Assembly (NCBI RefSeq): GCF_014174375.1 | Contig: NZ_JABEQE010000009.1 | Span: 103,963-167,962, forward strand | Direction: 5' to 3' | Source of the DNA: Gluconacetobacter asukensis | GTDB taxonomy: Bacteria > Pseudomonadota > Alphaproteobacteria > Acetobacterales > Acetobacteraceae | DNA length: 64,000 nt | Shown here: in pieces, positions 56,043 through 64,000 of the stretch | Numbering within the stretch: the first letter of the stretch is position 1 | How the letters are laid out: every line of letters begins with the position of its first letter | Position numbers and translations under genes: made by a program | Notes under the pieces: model-generated | The model's input: the letters and a program-made list of their open reading frames with translations, nothing else | Told to the model about the DNA's origin: nothing | Database searches by the model: none

Positions 56043-57533
56043 ATGATCCGGGTTCCGCATCGCCGCTCGGCCGTTGTCGATCTGGGGTCGAACTCCGTCC
56101 GGCTGGTCGTGTTCGACGGTATTTCGCGGAATCCGATTCCGATCTTCAATGAAAAGGCGGTGCTGCGCCTGGGGCGGGGACTGAACGCCACCGGGCGGCT
56201 GAACGAGGAAGGCGTGGGCCTGGCGATGCAGGTCATGGACCGGTTCCATGCCATCGCGCGGGGCATGGATGCCGACCCGTTCGAGATCCTGGCCACCGCC
56301 GCCGTGCGCGACGCCACCAACGGTCCGGAATTTGTCGCCGCCCTGCGCGCACGCATGCCCGGTGTGCCGATCCGCATTTTGTCGGGCGAGGAAGAGGCTG
56401 ATTATTCGGCGACCGGCGTGCTGTGCGGCCTGCCCGAAGCTGATGGGCTGGTTGCCGATATCGGCGGCGGGTCGTTGGAGCTGATCCGCTTGTCGGCGGG
56501 GCGCAAGCTGGATGCCTGCACCCTGCGGCTGGGGGTGATTCGGCTGAACGATCGTGCCGAGGGCGATTTGCAGAAGGCGCGGACCATCGCCGATGCCGAT
56601 ATCGGGCAGGTCGGCTGGCTGGACGATGTGGTGGGCCGGCCGCTCTATCTGGTCGGTGGGGCCTTCCGCGCGCTGGCGCGCCTGCAGATTGCCCGGACCA
56701 ACTATCCGTTGAACATCGTGCATCTCTTTACCCTGTCGGGTGAGGGTGCGCGGGACATGTCCGAGTGGGTGATCAACACGCCCCGCCGCACGCTGGAACG
56801 AGTGCCCGGCGCGCCGCGCAAGCGGCTGGAGGACGTGCCCTTTGCCGCCATCGTGCTGCGCCGCCTGCTGCGCCGGCTGCAACCGTCCAGCGTGATCTTC
56901 TGCGTCGATGGGCTGCGCGAGGGCTGGTACATGCGCCGGGTCGCGGCGTCGGTCGCGGCGCTGGACCCGCAGGAGGCGGTGGCACGGGAAATGTGCCGTC
57001 GGCTGGGGCGTAGCGAGACGCTGCCGGACCAGTTGATGAACTGGACGGCCCCGCTCTTTCCCGGCGAGAGCACGCCCCAGCGGCGGTTGCGCCGGGCTGC
57101 GTGCCTGCTGTCCGATATCGGGTCCTACGATCATCCGGAATATCGGGCCGAGCAGACTTATCTGCGGGTGCTGCGCATGCAGGGTGTGGGGTTCGACCAT
57201 CAGGCCCGCGCCTTCGTCGCCCTGACGCTGGCGGTGCGTTATGAAGCCGAACTGAACCATGATTTCCTGCAGCCGTCGCGGCTGCTGCTGACGGCCGAGG
57301 ATTTCCAGCGGGCGCTCGTCCTGGGACTGGCGCTGCGGCTGGCCTATACGGTCTGTGGCAGCACCGAGGAATTGCTCGACGGGACATGGGTCAAGCTGTC
57401 GGCGGATGAAGTGACGCTGCATCTGGCGCGGGGGCGCGGCGTGGTGCGCGGCGAGAGCGTGCGGCGCCGGCTGGACCGGCTGGCCGAAGCCTTTGCGCTG
57501 CCCGCACGGATCGAGGAGGCCGGCACGGCATGA
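56043..57533 (+). CDS. ppx: Exopolyphosphatase/guanosine pentaphosphatase (Ppx/GppA)
   Basis: Degrades polyphosphate and may hydrolyse pppGpp. The 496-residue protein has the actin-like fold: VVDLGSNSVRLVVFDGI (phosphate 1), EILATAAVRDATNG, ILSGEEEADYSATGVL with catalytic Glu, and VADIGGGSLELI (phosphate 2). A C-terminal HD-type domain is suggested by CLLSDIGSYDHPEY and RYEAELNHDFL. I chose ATG at 56043; a GTG four codons upstream is also possible. It overlaps cdh by the ATGA of its stop. Confidence 0.93.
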   Translation: MIRVPHRRSAVVDLGSNSVRLVVFDGISRNPIPIFNEKAVLRLGRGLNATGRLNEEGVGLAMQVMDRFHAIARGMDADPFEILATAAVRDATNGPEFVAALRARMPGVPIRILSGEEEADYSATGVLCGLPEADGLVADIGGGSLELIRLSAGRKLDACTLRLGVIRLNDRAEGDLQKARTIADADIGQVGWLDDVVGRPLYLVGGAFRALARLQIARTNYPLNIVHLFTLSGEGARDMSEWVINTPRRTLERVPGAPRKRLEDVPFAAIVLRRLLRRLQPSSVIFCVDGLREGWYMRRVAASVAALDPQEAVAREMCRRLGRSETLPDQLMNWTAPLFPGESTPQRRLRRAACLLSDIGSYDHPEYRAEQTYLRVLRMQGVGFDHQARAFVALTLAVRYEAELNHDFLQPSRLLLTAEDFQRALVLGLALRLAYTVCGSTEELLDGTWVKLSADEVTLHLARGRGVVRGESVRRRLDRLAEAFALPARIEEAGTA

Positions 57534-58345
57534 GGCGTCGTGTGCTGGCGTGCCTTGTCCCCGCCGCCATGGCGGCGGGCGTGTTGTTGGCGACTGCCCG
57601 GGCGAATGGTCCGCCCCGGCCCGATCATGATCCGAACGTGCTGTGGAACATTGTCCATGGGCGCTGCGTGCCGAACCAGCTTGGCGAGAATTCACCCGCG
57701 CCCTGTGCCGTGGTGGACCCCAGCCGGGGCTATGCGGTGCTGAAGGATCGCGACGGAGCGGCGCAATATCTGCTGATTCCGACCGACCGGGTTACCGGCA
57801 TGGAAGACCCGTCGATCCTGCGCTCCGACGCGCCCGATTATTTCGGCGCGGCCTGGCACCAGGTCGATCGCGCGCTGGCGCGGCTGGGCCATACCATGCC
57901 GCGCGAGACGATGGCGCTGGCGATTAATTCGCAACATGGGCGCTCGCAGAACCAGTTGCATATTCACATCGATTGCCTGGCGCCCGAAATCCGCGTGGCG
58001 CTGCATTGGGCGCGCCCCCATATCGGCGCCGGCTGGACCTCCCTGGATCTGGCGGGCCATCACTATCGTGCCACCCGGATCGACGGGCAGAATCTGGACG
58101 GTGCCTATCCGTTTCGGCGCCTGGCGGCTTCCCTGGCCGATCCGGCACGCGAGATGGGAGGGCATACGCTCGTCGTGGTGGGTACGATCTGGCCCGGTGG
58201 CCGCCCCGGCTTCATTCTGCTGGACGACAGGGTCAAGCCCGTGTCGGGCGATCGTGCATCGGGCGAGGAACTTCAGGACCATGCCTGCCGGATCGCGCAT
58301 TTCGAACCTGGGCATGCGATCCGGGATTCGTCTTATACCCCGTGA
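57530..58345 (+). CDS. cdh: CDP-diacylglycerol diphosphatase
   Basis: Hydrolyses CDP-diacylglycerol to CMP and phosphatidate. The 271-residue protein has a signal peptide or anchor (RRVLACLVPAAMAAGVLL), then LWNIVHGRCVPNQ, YLLIPTDRVTGMEDPSIL and the HIT-like active site NSQHGRSQNQLHIHIDCL. The C-terminal FILLDDRVKPVSGDRASGEE with HACRI is typical of Cdh. The ATG overlaps the ppx stop. Why a phospholipid enzyme is coupled with polyphosphate genes is unclear. Confidence 0.9.
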   Translation: MRRRVLACLVPAAMAAGVLLATARANGPPRPDHDPNVLWNIVHGRCVPNQLGENSPAPCAVVDPSRGYAVLKDRDGAAQYLLIPTDRVTGMEDPSILRSDAPDYFGAAWHQVDRALARLGHTMPRETMALAINSQHGRSQNQLHIHIDCLAPEIRVALHWARPHIGAGWTSLDLAGHHYRATRIDGQNLDGAYPFRRLAASLADPAREMGGHTLVVVGTIWPGGRPGFILLDDRVKPVSGDRASGEELQDHACRIAHFEPGHAIRDSSYTP

Positions 58346-58366
58346 GGGGCGGCGCCCGATGCGGGG

Positions 58367-59815
58367 TCAGGCGCCGGAGGGCGATACGCTCTCGCTGGCC
58401 TGCGGACTTTCCTGCCGGGGGGATAGCGCCAGATAGACAACGGCGCCGGCTGCGACACCGACAAACCAGGACAATGTGTTCAACGCGGCCAGGGCAGGCA
58501 GGAACTGGCCGGCCGATGCCATGACGCCGCCAGCCGCGAACGCCGTCAGTGCGGGGGGATTCCACCCGTCGCGGCCATCATAGCGGCCGCCGCGACGATA
58601 GAGGGCGGCCACGTCCAGCGTCTGGCGACGTACCAGATAGAAATCGGCCAGCATGATTCCGGTGACGGGCCCCAGCAGGCCGCCGACCACGTTCAGCACC
58701 TGATAGATGCTTGCCGCATCGTCGAACCACAGCCAGGGCACGAAGAATACGCCCAGGACCAGGACCAGGGACGAGGCGCGGTCGAAATTCAGCCGGCGTG
58801 GCATCAGGTTCATCAGATCGTAGGCGGCGGGCATGATATTGGCCACGATATTGACCGACAGCGTGGCCAGGACCAGCGTTGCCCCGCCGAGGACCGTGAC
58901 CACCGGGTGATTGAGCGTCAGCAGCAGTTCGACCGGGTTCCAGATCGGCCGGCCGAACAGGATCATGGTGGCCGAAGTGGTGATGATGCCCATGGGGGTG
59001 AAGACCAGGGCCGTGACCGGCAGACCGATCGCCTGGCCGATCACCTGATCGCGCTCTGACCTGACGAAGCGTGACAGGTCGGGGATATTGACCGCGAAGG
59101 TTGCCCAAATGCCGATCATGCCGGTCACGCCCATTGCGAAGGCGGACCAGAAGGCGGTGCCGTGCAGCCGCGAAGGTTGGGCGAACAGCGGGCCTAGCCC
59201 GTGCCCGACCCGCAGCGCCCAGATGGTGGCGAGCGCCCCGATGGCAATGACCAGCGGGCCGGCGACCAGTTCGAAATTGCGGATGCGATGCACGCCGTGG
59301 CCGGCGATCCAGGCATGCAGCGCCCAGATCAGCGCCATGGCCAGCCACATATGCACCCGCATGCCGAGGAGGGAGACGTTCAGCGAACTCCAGCCGCTGA
59401 TAAGGGTGGAAAGGATGGCATCGACGGCCTGGGAGGCGGCGTAGGATTGCACCGAAAACCAGAAGATCGCGCAGAATCCGCGCAGCAGCACCGGAACCTG
59501 CGCGCCGGACGGGCCGAAGGCGGAGCGGATCAGCACACAGAACGGAATGCCGTATCGCGTCCCGGCCCGGGCGTTGAACCACATGGCCAGGAACAGGACC
59601 ATGTAGGCGACCGCCACGACGCCCAGGCATTCCCACGCCGAGAACCCCAGGGCCATCAGCCCCGCAGCGGCCTCGTAGACCACGATATTGTGGACCATGC
59701 CCATCCATACCGTGGCCATGTTCAGCCACGTCCAGTCCCGCCGCGCGGGCGGGACCGGTGCCAGGTCGGCATTATACAGGCCGGGATCGTATCCGGCGGG
59801 CGTGGTGTCTGCCAT
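58367..59815 (-). CDS. NCS1-family nucleobase/hydantoin permease
   Basis: A 482-residue inner-membrane symporter with about twelve hydrophobic segments. The N-terminus YNADLAPVPPARRDWTWLNM matches NCS1 proteins for uracil, allantoin or hydantoin (PucI, Mhp1), and TRYGIPFCVLIRSAFGPSGA is the family's second-helix block. ATFAVNIPDLSRFVRSERDQ is the central signature. The neighbours (N-carbamoyl-amino-acid hydrolase and aminotransferase) favour uracil or a related pyrimidine, but hydantoin or allantoin cannot be excluded. It is probably the last gene of the minus-strand operon. Confidence 0.88.
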   Translation of the reverse strand: MADTTPAGYDPGLYNADLAPVPPARRDWTWLNMATVWMGMVHNIVVYEAAAGLMALGFSAWECLGVVAVAYMVLFLAMWFNARAGTRYGIPFCVLIRSAFGPSGAQVPVLLRGFCAIFWFSVQSYAASQAVDAILSTLISGWSSLNVSLLGMRVHMWLAMALIWALHAWIAGHGVHRIRNFELVAGPLVIAIGALATIWALRVGHGLGPLFAQPSRLHGTAFWSAFAMGVTGMIGIWATFAVNIPDLSRFVRSERDQVIGQAIGLPVTALVFTPMGIITTSATMILFGRPIWNPVELLLTLNHPVVTVLGGATLVLATLSVNIVANIMPAAYDLMNLMPRRLNFDRASSLVLVLGVFFVPWLWFDDAASIYQVLNVVGGLLGPVTGIMLADFYLVRRQTLDVAALYRRGGRYDGRDGWNPPALTAFAAGGVMASAGQFLPALAALNTLSWFVGVAAGAVVYLALSPRQESPQASESVSPSGA

Positions 59816-59898
59816 GCGTGCTCCGTGCCGTGCCGTGTCGTGCGGATCGCCGGGAGAGGCGGATTGCGTCGGGCCTGGGGCGGCTTTGCAGACCGCTC

Positions 59899-61212
59899 TT
59901 AATCGACCGTGCGGAGAATGTCGGCGATCGTGCCGAACAGTTGGTCGATCTCCGATTTCTGGATGATCAGCGGCGGCGAGACGGCCAGCACGTCGCCGGT
60001 GTAGCGCAGCAGCACGCCCTTGTGGAACGCGCGGTCGAAGATCTCGTACGCGCGCGCGCCCGGCGCGCCGGGGCGGGAGCTCAGTTCGATGCCCGCGACC
60101 AGGCCGACATTGCGGATGTCGATGACGTGGGGCAGGCCGCGCAGGGCGTGGACTGCTTCCTCGAAATAGGGGGCGATGTCGCCTGCGCGCTCGAACAGAT
60201 TTTCCTCGGCATAGGTGTCGAGGGTCGCGAGGGAGGCCGCGCAGGCCACCGGATGCCCGGAATAGGTGTAGCCGTGCGGGAGTTCGATCCCGGCTTCGGG
60301 GCCGTTCATGAAGGCCTCGTAGACATGGTCGCGCGCGATCGCGGCGCCCATCGGAATGGTGCCGTTGGTGATGCCCTTCGCGCAGGTCAGGATATCGGGC
60401 AGCACGCCGAATTTCTCGGACGCGAAGGGTGTGCCGCCCATGCGGCCGAAACCGGTGATGACCTCGTCGAAGATCAGCAGGATGCCGTATTTGTCGCAGA
60501 TCTCGCGCAGGCGCTTCAGATAGCCGACGGGGGGCGGCAGCACGCCGGTCGACCCGGCCATGGGCTCGACCATGACGGCGGCGATGGTCGACGGATCGTG
60601 CAGGGCGACGATCCGTTCCAGATTGTCGGCCAGTTCCGCGCCATAGGCCGGCAGGCCCTTGCTGAAGGCGTTGCGTTCCAGGTCCAGCGTATGCGGCAGG
60701 TGGTCGACGCCGGTCAGGAGCGAGCCGTACAGCTTGCGGTTGCCGGAGATGCCGCCCACCGAGATGCCGCCGAAGCCGACGCCGTGATAGCCGCGCTCGC
60801 GCCCGATCAGGCGGGTGCGGGCGCCTTCGCCGCGTACGCGGTGATAGGCGATGGCGATCTTGAGCGCGGTATCGGCGGCTTCGGACCCGGAATTGCAGAA
60901 GAAGACGTGGTTCAGATCGCCCGGTGCCAGGGCTGCGATGCGGTCGGCGGCCTGGAAGGCCAGCGGATGGCCCATCTGGAAGGTCGGGGCGAAATCCAGC
61001 GTCGCGATCGTCTTCTGCACGGCCTGGGTGATGCGGGGGCGGTTATGGCCCGCATTTACGCACCACAGGCCGGCGCAACCATCCATTACCTTTCGCCCGT
61101 CCTCGGACGTGTAATACATGCCATCGGCCGCGACCAGCATGCGCGGCGTCCGGCGGAATTGCCGGTTGGCCGTGAACGGCATCCAGAACGCGTCGTGATT
61201 GGTAGGCGACAT
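59899..61212 (-). CDS. Class III omega-aminotransferase
   Basis: PLP enzyme, 437 residues, probably beta-alanine:pyruvate type. Landmarks are FWMPFTANRQFRRTPRMLVA, VMDGCAGLWCVNAGHNRP, the PLP-binding FFCNSGSEAADTALKIA, LIFDEVITGFGRMGG with the cofactor Asp, and LTCAKGITNGTIPMGAAI with the PLP Lys. HGYTYSGHPVACAASLATL also fits. Next to an N-carbamoyl hydrolase it would take beta-alanine to malonate semialdehyde in reductive pyrimidine breakdown. This role is inferred; other amines are possible. Confidence 0.88.
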   Translation of the reverse strand: MSPTNHDAFWMPFTANRQFRRTPRMLVAADGMYYTSEDGRKVMDGCAGLWCVNAGHNRPRITQAVQKTIATLDFAPTFQMGHPLAFQAADRIAALAPGDLNHVFFCNSGSEAADTALKIAIAYHRVRGEGARTRLIGRERGYHGVGFGGISVGGISGNRKLYGSLLTGVDHLPHTLDLERNAFSKGLPAYGAELADNLERIVALHDPSTIAAVMVEPMAGSTGVLPPPVGYLKRLREICDKYGILLIFDEVITGFGRMGGTPFASEKFGVLPDILTCAKGITNGTIPMGAAIARDHVYEAFMNGPEAGIELPHGYTYSGHPVACAASLATLDTYAEENLFERAGDIAPYFEEAVHALRGLPHVIDIRNVGLVAGIELSSRPGAPGARAYEIFDRAFHKGVLLRYTGDVLAVSPPLIIQKSEIDQLFGTIADILRTVD

Positions 61213-61353
61213 CGCGCGAGGCTCCTGAGATCGAAGATGCGTATCCGCCCGGCGAAAGGATGACCGTCACGGCTTCGCAACCATCGGAGGATGGAACAGG
61301 TCGCGCCGCCGGGCTAGATGATTTTTGCCCCGGTGACCCGCTGATCTGGCGTG

Positions 61354-62622
61354 TCAGGCATTCAGCCTGGTGTCGGCGTCCAGCACCGCGCGTAGCAGCA
61401 CGTTGGCCCCGGCGGCGACATCGGCGGGCGCGGCGCTTTCCGCCTCGTTATGGCTCAGTCCACCGGCGCATGGGACGAAGATCATGGTCGTGGGGGCGAC
61501 ACGGGCCAGATAGGCGGCATCGTGCCCCGCGCCCGAGACGATATCGCGGGCCGGGTAGCCGAAGGAGTCGGTGGCCGCGCGGACCGATGCGATACAGTCC
61601 GGGTCGAAATGCACCGCCGGCGAATCCCATACCCGCTCCATCGCCAACCCGATTCCGGCAGCGGCCACGATCCGTTCGATGCGTGCGCGCAGGTCGGTTT
61701 CCATCGCCGACACCACCGTATCGTCCGGGTGGCGCAGGTCGATGCTGAAGAAGACCGCGCCGGGGACGACATTGCGGCTGTTCGGCCGGTTTTCCATCAG
61801 CCCGACCGTGCCGACGGCATCGGGCCCGTGGGCCAGGGCGACGGTGCTGACAGCCTCGATGATCCGTGCCGCCGCCAGCAGGGCGTCTGCGCGCATGGTC
61901 ATGGGCGTGGTGCCGGCATGGGAGTCGCGCCCTGTCAGCGTGACCTCGTACCACCGCATGCCCTGCACGCCGGTGACGATGCCGATGGTCTTGCCCTCGG
62001 CTTCCAGGATCGGTCCCTGTTCGATATGCAGTTCGAAATAGGCCGCGACCGGGTGCTGGCCGCACGGCGCCTCGCCGCGATAGCCGATCGCCGCCAGCGC
62101 ATCGCCGAAGCGGATGCCGTCGCGGTCGGTCTTGTTGAGGGCTTCCTGCTCGGTGAAGATTCCGGCGAATACGCCGGAGGCCAGCATGGCGGGGGCGAAG
62201 CGTGCGCCTTCCTCGTTGGTCCAGTTGATCAGTTCGATCGGATGGCGGGTCTCGAACCCCGATGCGTGCAGGGCGCGCAGGACGGCCAGCCCGCCCAGCA
62301 CGCCCACGATGCCGTCGAACTTGCCGCCGGTGGGCTGGGTGTCGAGATGGCTGCCCATGGTGATGGGCGGCAGGCCGGCATCGCGCCCCGGCCGGCGGGC
62401 GAACTGGTTGCCCATCGAATCGTGGCTGACGGTGCAGCCCAGGGCAGTGCAGGCGGCGGCGAACCATGCGCGCACCTGCCGGTCTTCCTCGGTCAGGGTC
62501 AGGCGCCGGATGCCGCCCTTGGGTGTGCTGCCGAACCGCGCGGTTTCCAGGATGTCGGTCCACAGCGCCGTGCCGTCGACGGTGATGTTGCCGCCAGCCT
62601 GAAGGACACCCGAATTGCTCAT
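61354..62622 (-). CDS. N-carbamoyl-amino-acid hydrolase (M20 family Zn hydrolase)
   Basis: A 422-residue peptidase-M20-like amidohydrolase that cleaves N-carbamoyl beta-alanine or related ureido acids. Metal and substrate residues appear in TMGSHLDTQPTGGKFDGIVG, LINWTNEEGARFAPAMLASG, and YFELHIEQGPILEAEGKTIG. RDSHAGTTPMTMRADAL and the C-terminal SGAGHDAAYLARVAPTTMIF are conserved. The TQPTGGKFDG loop is, in my recollection, more like beta-ureidopropionase than allantoate amidohydrolase; that is tentative. It precedes the aminotransferase in the same direction with about 140 bp between them. Confidence 0.88.
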   Translation of the reverse strand: MSNSGVLQAGGNITVDGTALWTDILETARFGSTPKGGIRRLTLTEEDRQVRAWFAAACTALGCTVSHDSMGNQFARRPGRDAGLPPITMGSHLDTQPTGGKFDGIVGVLGGLAVLRALHASGFETRHPIELINWTNEEGARFAPAMLASGVFAGIFTEQEALNKTDRDGIRFGDALAAIGYRGEAPCGQHPVAAYFELHIEQGPILEAEGKTIGIVTGVQGMRWYEVTLTGRDSHAGTTPMTMRADALLAAARIIEAVSTVALAHGPDAVGTVGLMENRPNSRNVVPGAVFFSIDLRHPDDTVVSAMETDLRARIERIVAAAGIGLAMERVWDSPAVHFDPDCIASVRAATDSFGYPARDIVSGAGHDAAYLARVAPTTMIFVPCAGGLSHNEAESAAPADVAAGANVLLRAVLDADTRLNA

Positions 62623-62799
62623 CTCTGCTCTCCCGCAATGCGATCCGTGCCGCGGCCGGCGGGCCTCTGGCCGGATCTGCCGGGCGGCGGGTTTCAGGCG
62701 GATCGTGTCGTCAGATAACCGTATGGCCGGAATATTGCCGCCGATGCGGTTGCGGGACGTTACGGATGTTCAGAAGCTGACATAAGCAAATGGCTGATA

Positions 62800-63468
62800 T
62801 TAATTCGTTTCTATCCCGTTCAGGACGAGCGCGATGATGGTGGACGCGGCGTCGTCGTAATCGTGCGGTGCGAGCGTGGCCCTGCCCAGTACGGCGCCGA
62901 TCTGTGCGCTCATGTCGGCATAGGTCTGGGTCATGGCCCAGATGCAGAACATGAGGTGCGAGCCGTTGATCAGGCGCATCTGCCCGCTGCGCTGCCAGAT
63001 GCGGAAGACATCTTCCAGGGTCTGGACGTGCTGGCGCAGCGCGCTGTTGAAATAGGTCTGGATATTCGGTGCGCCCTGCAGGACTTCGTGCGCGAAGATG
63101 CGCGAGGCATCGGGCCGGTCGCGCGAGAAGGCGATTTTTGCGCGGACATAGCCTTCCAGCGCCGCCCGGGGGGAGGCACCGGCGTGAATCCAGACCGTCG
63201 CGTCCCCCAGCCAGTTGTCCAGGATGTTTTCCAGCACCGCGCGGTAGAGATCCTCCTTGGTGCCGAAATAATAATGGATGTTGGCCTTGGGCAGGCCGGC
63301 CGCGGCGGCAATGGCGGACATGCTCGCCCCCTTGTAGCCGTCCCGGCCGAATTCCCGTTCGGCGGCGTGCAGGATCTGCCCGGTGCTGGCGCGGCGGGGG
63401 GCACCGGCCGACCGTTCCCGGACGGTGGTCTGGGTCAGGGAGGGGGAGAGGGCGCTGGAGCGGGTCAT
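62800..63468 (-). CDS. TetR-family regulator, RutR-like
   Basis: A 222-residue repressor. The N-terminal helix-turn-helix spans about 28-72: TGQILHAAEREFGRDGYKGA, SMSAIAAAAGLPKANIHYYF and GTKEDLYRAVLENIL. The C-terminal ligand domain includes SRIFAHEVLQGAPNIQTYF and MFCIWAMTQTYADMSAQI, the YcdC/RutR pattern for uracil/thymine sensors. I chose the ATG at 63468 (MTRSSALSP). Placed upstream of the permease/hydrolase cluster and divergent from xanthine dehydrogenase, it probably controls one or both. Confidence 0.85.
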   Translation of the reverse strand: MTRSSALSPSLTQTTVRERSAGAPRRASTGQILHAAEREFGRDGYKGASMSAIAAAAGLPKANIHYYFGTKEDLYRAVLENILDNWLGDATVWIHAGASPRAALEGYVRAKIAFSRDRPDASRIFAHEVLQGAPNIQTYFNSALRQHVQTLEDVFRIWQRSGQMRLINGSHLMFCIWAMTQTYADMSAQIGAVLGRATLAPHDYDDAASTIIALVLNGIETN

Positions 63469-63829
63469 GCTGCAAGGTTTTAGGCTTTGCGCGCGCCGCG
63501 CAAGTCGGAAAACGTTACGAGGATTGTTACAGGCTGCACCATTCCCCAACCGGCCGCCGGCTGGCATGCTCCATGCATGGCAGCGTGATGCCTGGGCCCG
63601 ATAATGTGGGGAGAGGGACGATGCGCCGGCGTATCGTGCGTCATCACGCGCGGGCCTGACGCTCGCCCGTTTCTTTCCCCGAAGGTTTCGGGTCATAAAC
63701 TGAGCGGGATCGGATTGCCTCGGGGGAGGTGGGCCGGCCCGCGTTCCGGTTGTCTGTCCTGTATGGGGGGTGGGCAGCCAGGACATTTGCCCCTGCCGGG
63801 GCATGTCACTTGCTCGACGGAACCGAACG
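63469..63829. promoter_or_regulatory. Divergent control region, TetR gene versus xdhA
   Basis: About 360 gene-free bases that must hold both promoters. CCATGCATGG (63571-63580) is a perfect palindrome, and GTTAC occurs twice about 14 bp apart near the TetR start. No exact RutR box (TTGACCA-N2-TGGTCAA) was found, so the operator is not identified. Confidence 0.35.
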
Positions 63830-64000
63830 ATGCGCGACCATATCCGCTTCTATCTGGGTGATACGCTGTGTGAACTCTCGGCTGTCCCGCCGACCCTGAC
63901 CGTGCTGGACTGGTTGCGGGAGCATTGCGGCCGGACCGGCACCAAGGAGGGCTGCAACGAAGGCGATTGCGGCGCCTGCACGGTGCTGGTGGTGCGGCTG
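63830..64000 (+). CDS. xdhA: Xanthine dehydrogenase small subunit, N-terminus (partial)
   Basis: The first 57 residues, running off the right edge. They form the start of a plant-type 2Fe-2S ferredoxin domain: [20 protein letters not shown], then [20 protein letters not shown] and [11 protein letters not shown]42, C47 and C50 are three of the cluster ligands. The N-terminal Fe-S domain with [13 protein letters not shown] spacing and the TGTKEGC motif match the XdhA subunit of bacterial xanthine dehydrogenase, which oxidises hypoxanthine and xanthine to urate. Other molybdenum hydroxylases share this domain, so the name is probable, not certain. It is divergent from the TetR gene. Confidence 0.8.
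   Translation, partial: MRDHIRFYLGDTLCELSAVPPTLTVLDWLREHCGRTGTKEGCNEGDCGACTVLVVRL

Noticed and set aside
63604..63861. Plus-strand 85-codon frame before xdhA
   Set aside because: Overlaps the xdhA start out of frame; composition is of non-coding type.

Overview
The window is high-GC alphaproteobacterial DNA that reads as the chromosome of an acetic acid bacterium (Acetobacteraceae, Gluconacetobacter/Komagataeibacter-like). The strongest pointers are an adhA-adhB operon for the membrane-bound PQQ alcohol dehydrogenase, a cyoABCD ubiquinol oxidase operon whose catalytic subunit keeps every heme and quinol residue checked, a class I lysyl-tRNA synthetase, and a CIRCE-controlled groESL operon. 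The family assignment is an inference from protein features; no database was searched.

Layout. 1-4432: an exported substrate-binding-like protein (partial), hemF, then cytochrome b and c1 of the bc1 complex overlapping an MTA phosphorylase gene; the Rieske gene usually found in front of cytochrome b is absent. 4557-10161: a visibly A/T-richer surface-glycan block (membrane acyltransferase, two glycosyltransferases, FkbM methyltransferase with a long coiled coil). 10432-14464: dienelactone hydrolase, two small conserved genes, groESL and a cold-shock gene. 14473-23413: DinG-type helicase, LysRS1 next to a C-terminally shortened MprF-like protein, MarC, uracil-DNA glycosylase and a sirtuin. 23444-29110: adhAB, thpR and a Bax-inhibitor-1 family protein. 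29465-33651: cyoABCD behind a near-perfect FNR/FixK-type site. 34038-35095: two exported proteins of unknown role. 35495-41746: ferredoxin, S4 protein plus SUV3-like helicase, M17 aminopeptidase, MarR regulator and a secreted protein. 41781-47118: lipid-linked sugar genes (WecA/MraY-type transferase, WbpM/PglF-type dehydratase, DegT aminotransferase), a small anchored protein and a HAD phosphatase. 47134-58345: AI-2E family permease, ABC-F protein, ndk, purMN, then hdaA-ppk-ppx-cdh. 58367-64000: NCS1 permease, class III aminotransferase, N-carbamoyl-amino-acid hydrolase and a TetR regulator, with the start of a xanthine dehydrogenase gene at the right edge.

How the parts fit. Periplasmic ethanol oxidation by AdhAB reduces ubiquinone; CyoABCD or the bc1 branch reoxidises it. 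HemF supplies heme in the presence of oxygen. The two glycan regions probably build surface polysaccharide or protein glycans. The right end is a nucleobase/amino-acid nitrogen salvage locus. No insertion sequence, prophage, CRISPR array, tRNA or rRNA was recognised. Several short control elements are the least ordinary content: an inverted repeat enclosing the start codon of the acyltransferase gene, two interleaved inverted repeats before a lipoprotein gene, the FNR-type promoter of cyoABCD, and a palindrome upstream of fdxA.
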